This document shows positions 19,671-22,795 of a DNA stretch of 22,795 nucleotides, in pieces. Position numbers and translations under genes: made by a program. Each line of letters opens with the position of its first letter. Position 1 is the first letter of the stretch. The stretch covers positions 1-22,795 of the IMG/VR virus record IMGVR_UViG_3300048033_001213; one strand, written 5' to 3'. This DNA is from a virus. The notes beneath the pieces were generated by a model, which was not told the DNA's origin, did not search any database, and worked only from the letters and a program-made list of their open reading frames with translations.

Positions 19671-20496
19671 AATATTTGTTCCAAGCTTAAACAGAGAAGA
19701 TGGACTGAAGGTTGTTGATCTGATTGATGGGCTTCCTTTTATCGTTTTGCTTCACGATGAAGAACAGCTTGAGAAGTATCAAAAGAATTACCCTGACCTT
19801 GAGTTTGTTGTTACAAACATACCACTTGGGGATCACGCAATGATCAAAACAAGAAACTTTGTTTACGACAATCTTGTGGAAGATGGCGAATGGTTTATGT
19901 TTTTAGATGATAACAATGACAAGATCACAAGGGTTGATGATGACCATTATGGATTTCAAAGCCTTGATGTAAAGTCAGACAAAAAATTTCAAGATGTTTA
20001 TTCAACTGAATGTACATTGAAAGAAATTGCACCACTTATCTTGAGAGACATTTCACTTGCGGAAAGAACAGGTGTCAGGCACATAGGATTTGCACCAAAC
20101 CCAAACTATTTTTTCAGGCCAAAGAAATATGGAAACATAGGTTACTCGAAAGGAAATGCTACCATCACTAAAAAGAATGGACTGCGATGGGATGAAAACC
20201 TCAAGTCAATGGATGATTATAGCTTTTCTGCTCAACATATTGCAAAGTATGGAAGGTTGCTTTTAAACTATTTTATTTGCTTTCACAAAAGTCATTATTC
20301 AAAGGGAGGAATCGGCACTCAAGAAGAAAGACTTCCAATGAAGCTTTATGATTGCAAATACTTGATTGAAAAATATGATGGCCTTCTGCGTTATTCAAAT
20401 AAGAAGGGTGCAATAAAAAATTCTGATTTAGCATTTCGCATCCGGAATATGGATTCAATAAAAAAGTGGAGAGCAAGGTTCTATGAAAAGATTTGA
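19654..20496 (+). CDS. TET/JBP-associated-type GT-A glycosyltransferase
   Basis: A 280-residue protein from ATG 19654 (TTG at 19651 is in frame). KIFVPSLNREDGLKVVDLI opens a Rossmann-like GT-A fold. FIVLLHDEEQLEKYQKNY then VVTNIPLG precedes RNFVYDNL and GEWFMFLDDNNDKITR, where Asp85-Asp86-Asn87 are the expected metal and sugar-nucleotide ligands. Later RWDENLKSMDDYSFSAQHIA then YGRLLLNY fits the acceptor-side acidic motif, followed by His-rich CFHKSHYSKGG. This arrangement matches the TAGT family encoded beside TET/JBP dioxygenases in phages, thought to glycosylate hydroxymethylated bases. The dioxygenase gene overlaps its 3' end by 14 bases. Confidence 0.75.
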   Translation: MKGFPKIFVPSLNREDGLKVVDLIDGLPFIVLLHDEEQLEKYQKNYPDLEFVVTNIPLGDHAMIKTRNFVYDNLVEDGEWFMFLDDNNDKITRVDDDHYGFQSLDVKSDKKFQDVYSTECTLKEIAPLILRDISLAERTGVRHIGFAPNPNYFFRPKKYGNIGYSKGNATITKKNGLRWDENLKSMDDYSFSAQHIAKYGRLLLNYFICFHKSHYSKGGIGTQEERLPMKLYDCKYLIEKYDGLLRYSNKKGAIKNSDLAFRIRNMDSIKKWRARFYEKI

Positions 20497-21391
20497 TTTA
20501 GAAAGAAAGGAAGTTGATATTGCAAAATTCAAAAAGAGATCAGCATACTTGAGTGATGTAACAAATGTGATCAAAGAAGATTGCATCATATATTCAGACG
20601 GAACTCCAGTTATCCTTTACAGTACATTACCATCAAAAGAAACTTCTCACTTGCGGTGGGCTGTCAAGAACACAAACTTCATCACAGGAAAAAGAACAAG
20701 AGGATTGGCACACACAAGCAGAACCTTTGGCTTTGCACCAAGGATTGCAATGCGACAAGATTATTGCCATTCATCATCTTATGCTTATGATCAACCCAAG
20801 CATCATTATGTTGTTTCAAAGTTTTCTGAAAAACTGTCAAACATCTATCAAAAGTACTTCCCGAATGTGTTTGAAGATCATAGCGAAAAAGTAAAAGAAA
20901 AGATCAAGCCTGAATGGAAAATTGCAAACACACCATTCACAAGCGGAATCATAAACAAAAACAACCCATTAAAATACCACTTTGATCAAGGAAACTTCAA
21001 AGGAGTGATGTCGAATATGATTGCATTCAAAAAAGATGTTACCGGTGGCCATCTTGTAATTCCCGAATTTGACATAGCACTTGAGATTGCAGATAACTCA
21101 CTCACGATCTTTGATGGTCAGGACATTCTTCACGGAGTTTCAGGATTTGATCGGGACAATGATATGGGTTACAGATATACAATCGTTTACTACTCCTTAG
21201 AACAAATGTGGAAGTGTGAACCAATTGATGATGAGGTTGTCAGAATTCGACAGGTAAAACACGAAAGAGAAAAGAAAAGACTTGATCCTGAACATTTAGA
21301 TGTGTTGAAGAAAAGGAGAGATGAACTGCAAGAGCATTCAGACAAAGAGATAGCACTTAACAGAATAAAGAATGAACAAAATCGAACATAA
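20483..21391 (+). CDS. TET/JBP-like 2-oxoglutarate/Fe(II) dioxygenase
   Basis: A 302-residue protein with a double-stranded beta-helix core at about 150-245. LKYHFDQGNFKGVMSNMIAF gives the HxD iron ligands (His166, Asp168), and the shared N-x-x-h pattern follows. DVTGGHLVIPEFDIALEIAD has the GG-x-L-hhP strand. LTIFDGQDILHGV gives the distal His217. YRYTIVYYS gives Arg231 for 2-oxoglutarate. This combination resembles TET/JBP enzymes, which oxidise the methyl group of 5-methylcytosine or thymine in DNA. The N-terminal 110 residues may contact DNA (TGKRTRGLAHTSRTFGF). A charged C-terminal helix follows. It lies directly after a TAGT-like glycosyltransferase. Another dioxygenase acting on protein or nucleotide remains possible. 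Confidence 0.72.
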   Translation: MKRFDLERKEVDIAKFKKRSAYLSDVTNVIKEDCIIYSDGTPVILYSTLPSKETSHLRWAVKNTNFITGKRTRGLAHTSRTFGFAPRIAMRQDYCHSSSYAYDQPKHHYVVSKFSEKLSNIYQKYFPNVFEDHSEKVKEKIKPEWKIANTPFTSGIINKNNPLKYHFDQGNFKGVMSNMIAFKKDVTGGHLVIPEFDIALEIADNSLTIFDGQDILHGVSGFDRDNDMGYRYTIVYYSLEQMWKCEPIDDEVVRIRQVKHEREKKRLDPEHLDVLKKRRDELQEHSDKEIALNRIKNEQNRT

Positions 21392-21725
21392 AAAAAAGGC
21401 ATTACTCGAAGCATTAGAGAAAAGCTTAGGAGTTGTTACAACAGCTTGTAAGCAAGTTGGCATTGGTCGAACAATGTTTTATGAGTATTTGAAAGATGAA
21501 GAATTTAAAGGTCAAGTCGATGATCTTCAGGATGTAGCTTTAGACTTTGCAGAAAGTCAGCTATTCAAACAGATACAAAAAGAAAGTACCGCAGCGACAA
21601 TCTTCTACCTTAAAACCAAAGGAAAGAAAAGAGGATATGTTGAGAGACAAGAAATAACTGGAGGGGATGGATTACCCAACGACATTACAATCGAAATTGT
21701 CAAAAGCAAAGGTCAGAACAAATGA
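21372..21725 (+). CDS. terS: Terminase small subunit (phBC6A51-like HTH)
   Basis: A 117-residue protein. A helix-turn-helix lies at about 10-40 (LLEALEKSLGVVTTACKQVG, IGRTMFYEYLKDEEF). A helical oligomerisation region follows (LQDVALDFAESQLFKQIQKE), then the characteristic TAATIFYLKTKGKKRGYVER, seen in small terminases of the phBC6A51 type. It binds the packaging site and hands DNA to the large subunit. It overlaps the dioxygenase gene by 20 bases and the large subunit by 59 bases, so packaging is translationally tied to the modification cassette. The C-terminus (IVKSKGQNK) is basic. Confidence 0.85.
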   Translation: MNKIEHKKKALLEALEKSLGVVTTACKQVGIGRTMFYEYLKDEEFKGQVDDLQDVALDFAESQLFKQIQKESTAATIFYLKTKGKKRGYVERQEITGGDGLPNDITIEIVKSKGQNK

Positions 21726-22795
21726 GGTCTGTCAGCATCTTCTCGATAGCAACAAAAAGATAGTTGTTGAGCAAGGTGGGACAAGGTCAGGAAAAACCTA
21801 CAACATTCTTGTTTGGATCATTTTCCATTATGCACCAAAGAACAGAGGCAAGACAATAACGATTTGTAGGAAAACTTTCCCTGCGTTGAGGGCATCAGTT
21901 ATGAGAGACTTCCTTGACATCTTAAAAGATCAAGGTATGTATAGGGAAGAATACCACAACAGATCATCATCAGAGTACATCTTATACAATAACCTTGTTG
22001 AGTTTATTTCTTTGGATCAGCCACAAAAGGTCAGAGGAAGGAAGAGAGATTTGCTTTTCATAAACGAAGCCAACGAATTGTTTTGGGAAGATTGGCAACA
22101 ATTAATATTCAGGACAGAGGGAAGAATCATAATTGACTACAACCCATCTGATGAATTTCATTGGATATACGACAAAGTAATTCCAAGAGAAGATGCAGAC
22201 TTCTTTCAAACAACATACGAGGACAATCCTTTTTTGTCAGATACAATCGTTAATGAGATTGAAAGGTTAAAAGAAACAGATGAGCAATACTGGCAGATAT
22301 ACGGACTTGGAGAAAGAGGTGCATCAAGGTCAACTATATTCCGATATATCGAAGTGGAGAAAATCCCTGAGAAGGCTTCTTTTTTATCCTATGGAATGGA
22401 TTACGGATATACCAATGATCCTACAACCTTGGTAGGAGTTTGGATTGATGAGTACAATTTGTACGTAAAAGAGTTTCTGTTTCAGCGTATGATGACCACA
22501 ATAGACATTCACAGGTTCTTTCAAAAAATGCAAATAGACAGGCAACCAGTCTTTGCAGATTCCGCAGAGCCAAGACTAAATGATGAGTTGCGGAGAATGG
22601 GTTGGAATGTAAGACCAAGTATTAAAGGAAAAGATTCTGTAAACGCAGGTATTGATCTGCTCAAGAGATACAAGATACACCTTACAAGCGGAAGCGAAAA
22701 CTTAATATCAGAGTTCAGAAATTACAAATGGCGAGAAGATCGTAATGGCAGGGTCTTAAATATTCCAGAGGATAAGGCGAATCACACCACCGATG
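21667..22795 (+). CDS. terL: Terminase large subunit (cut by window end)
   Basis: 376 complete codons up to 22794; the last base starts the next codon. ATG 21667 is the first ATG after an in-frame stop. TTG 21697 is an alternative giving MSKAKVRTNEV. The ATPase has Walker A GGTRSGKT (37-44), Walker B LLFINEANE (129-137) and the coupling motif IIIDYNPS (155-161). The nuclease has GMDYGYTND (Asp245), FADSAEP (Asp298) and NHTTD (Asp376), the three acidic positions of the RNase H-like fold. It is of the PBSX/Terminase_3 type. It pumps and cuts concatemeric DNA at the portal. If the window is circular it continues at position 1 and ends at 38 (388 residues). Confidence 0.9.
   Translation, partial: MDYPTTLQSKLSKAKVRTNEVCQHLLDSNKKIVVEQGGTRSGKTYNILVWIIFHYAPKNRGKTITICRKTFPALRASVMRDFLDILKDQGMYREEYHNRSSSEYILYNNLVEFISLDQPQKVRGRKRDLLFINEANELFWEDWQQLIFRTEGRIIIDYNPSDEFHWIYDKVIPREDADFFQTTYEDNPFLSDTIVNEIERLKETDEQYWQIYGLGERGASRSTIFRYIEVEKIPEKASFLSYGMDYGYTNDPTTLVGVWIDEYNLYVKEFLFQRMMTTIDIHRFFQKMQIDRQPVFADSAEPRLNDELRRMGWNVRPSIKGKDSVNAGIDLLKRYKIHLTSGSENLISEFRNYKWREDRNGRVLNIPEDKANHTTD

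Noticed and set aside
1-22795. Search for integrase, repressor, CRISPR array, tRNA, reverse transcriptase or diversity-generating repeat
   Set aside because: None seen in the frames or as repeats by eye; the Gly-rich adhesin has no adjacent reverse transcriptase or template repeat, so variable-region diversification is not supported.

Overview
This window is a tailed-phage (Caudoviricetes) genome with every gene on the + strand. Genes are tightly packed, many with 4-base ATGA overlaps. The DNA is visibly AT-rich. Start codons are preceded by A/T-rich sequence rather than a consistent Shine-Dalgarno motif, and one intergenic region carries a perfect Bacteroidetes-type promoter (TTTG, 19 bases, TAnnTTTG). 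Together these point to a host in Bacteroidetes, probably a flavobacterium. An aquatic or marine origin is my inference from the resemblance of many small genes to uncultured marine phage proteins that I recall; I could not search for it. No tRNA, rRNA, CRISPR array, insertion sequence or integrase is visible, and no stretch over about 300 bases lacks a gene.

The two ends of the window appear to join. The last gene is a terminase large subunit cut one base into a codon straight after its final conserved Asp. The first two bases of the window complete that codon as Ala, and the frame runs 12 residues on to a stop that overlaps the first gene. The window is therefore probably a complete, circularly permuted or circularised genome of about 22.8 kb, opened inside terL.

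Layout: (1) 35-11071, virion genes: multidomain prohead protease, Thr-rich surface protein, scaffold candidate, major capsid protein, a second structural protein, a separately terminated gene of unknown function, portal with a C-terminal Cys/His domain, connector candidate, fibre, Gly-rich adhesin and a fibre-associated protein. (2) 11088-12404, lysis: small membrane proteins, an M15-type peptidoglycan peptidase and a 3TM holin-like protein. (3) 12497-13124, a small unknown protein and a NinG-like protein, closed by a strong terminator. (4) 13257-18409, DNA metabolism and control from a new promoter: two proteins related to ssDNA binding, a RecA/DnaB-fold ATPase, a sigma-70-like protein, two PD-(D/E)XK nuclease candidates, a DnaA-domain-IV-like protein and several small unknowns. 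(5) 18406-21391, a four-gene cassette: DXD-type glycosyltransferase, solo ParB-like protein, TET/JBP-associated-type glycosyltransferase and TET/JBP-like 2-oxoglutarate dioxygenase. (6) 21372 to the end, small and large terminase subunits.

The most notable part is region 5, which looks like a DNA base hypermodification pathway (oxidise a base, then glycosylate it) translationally coupled to the packaging genes. Also notable: if the genome is closed, it has no recognisable DNA polymerase, primase, tail tape measure, tail nozzle or DNA methyltransferase.
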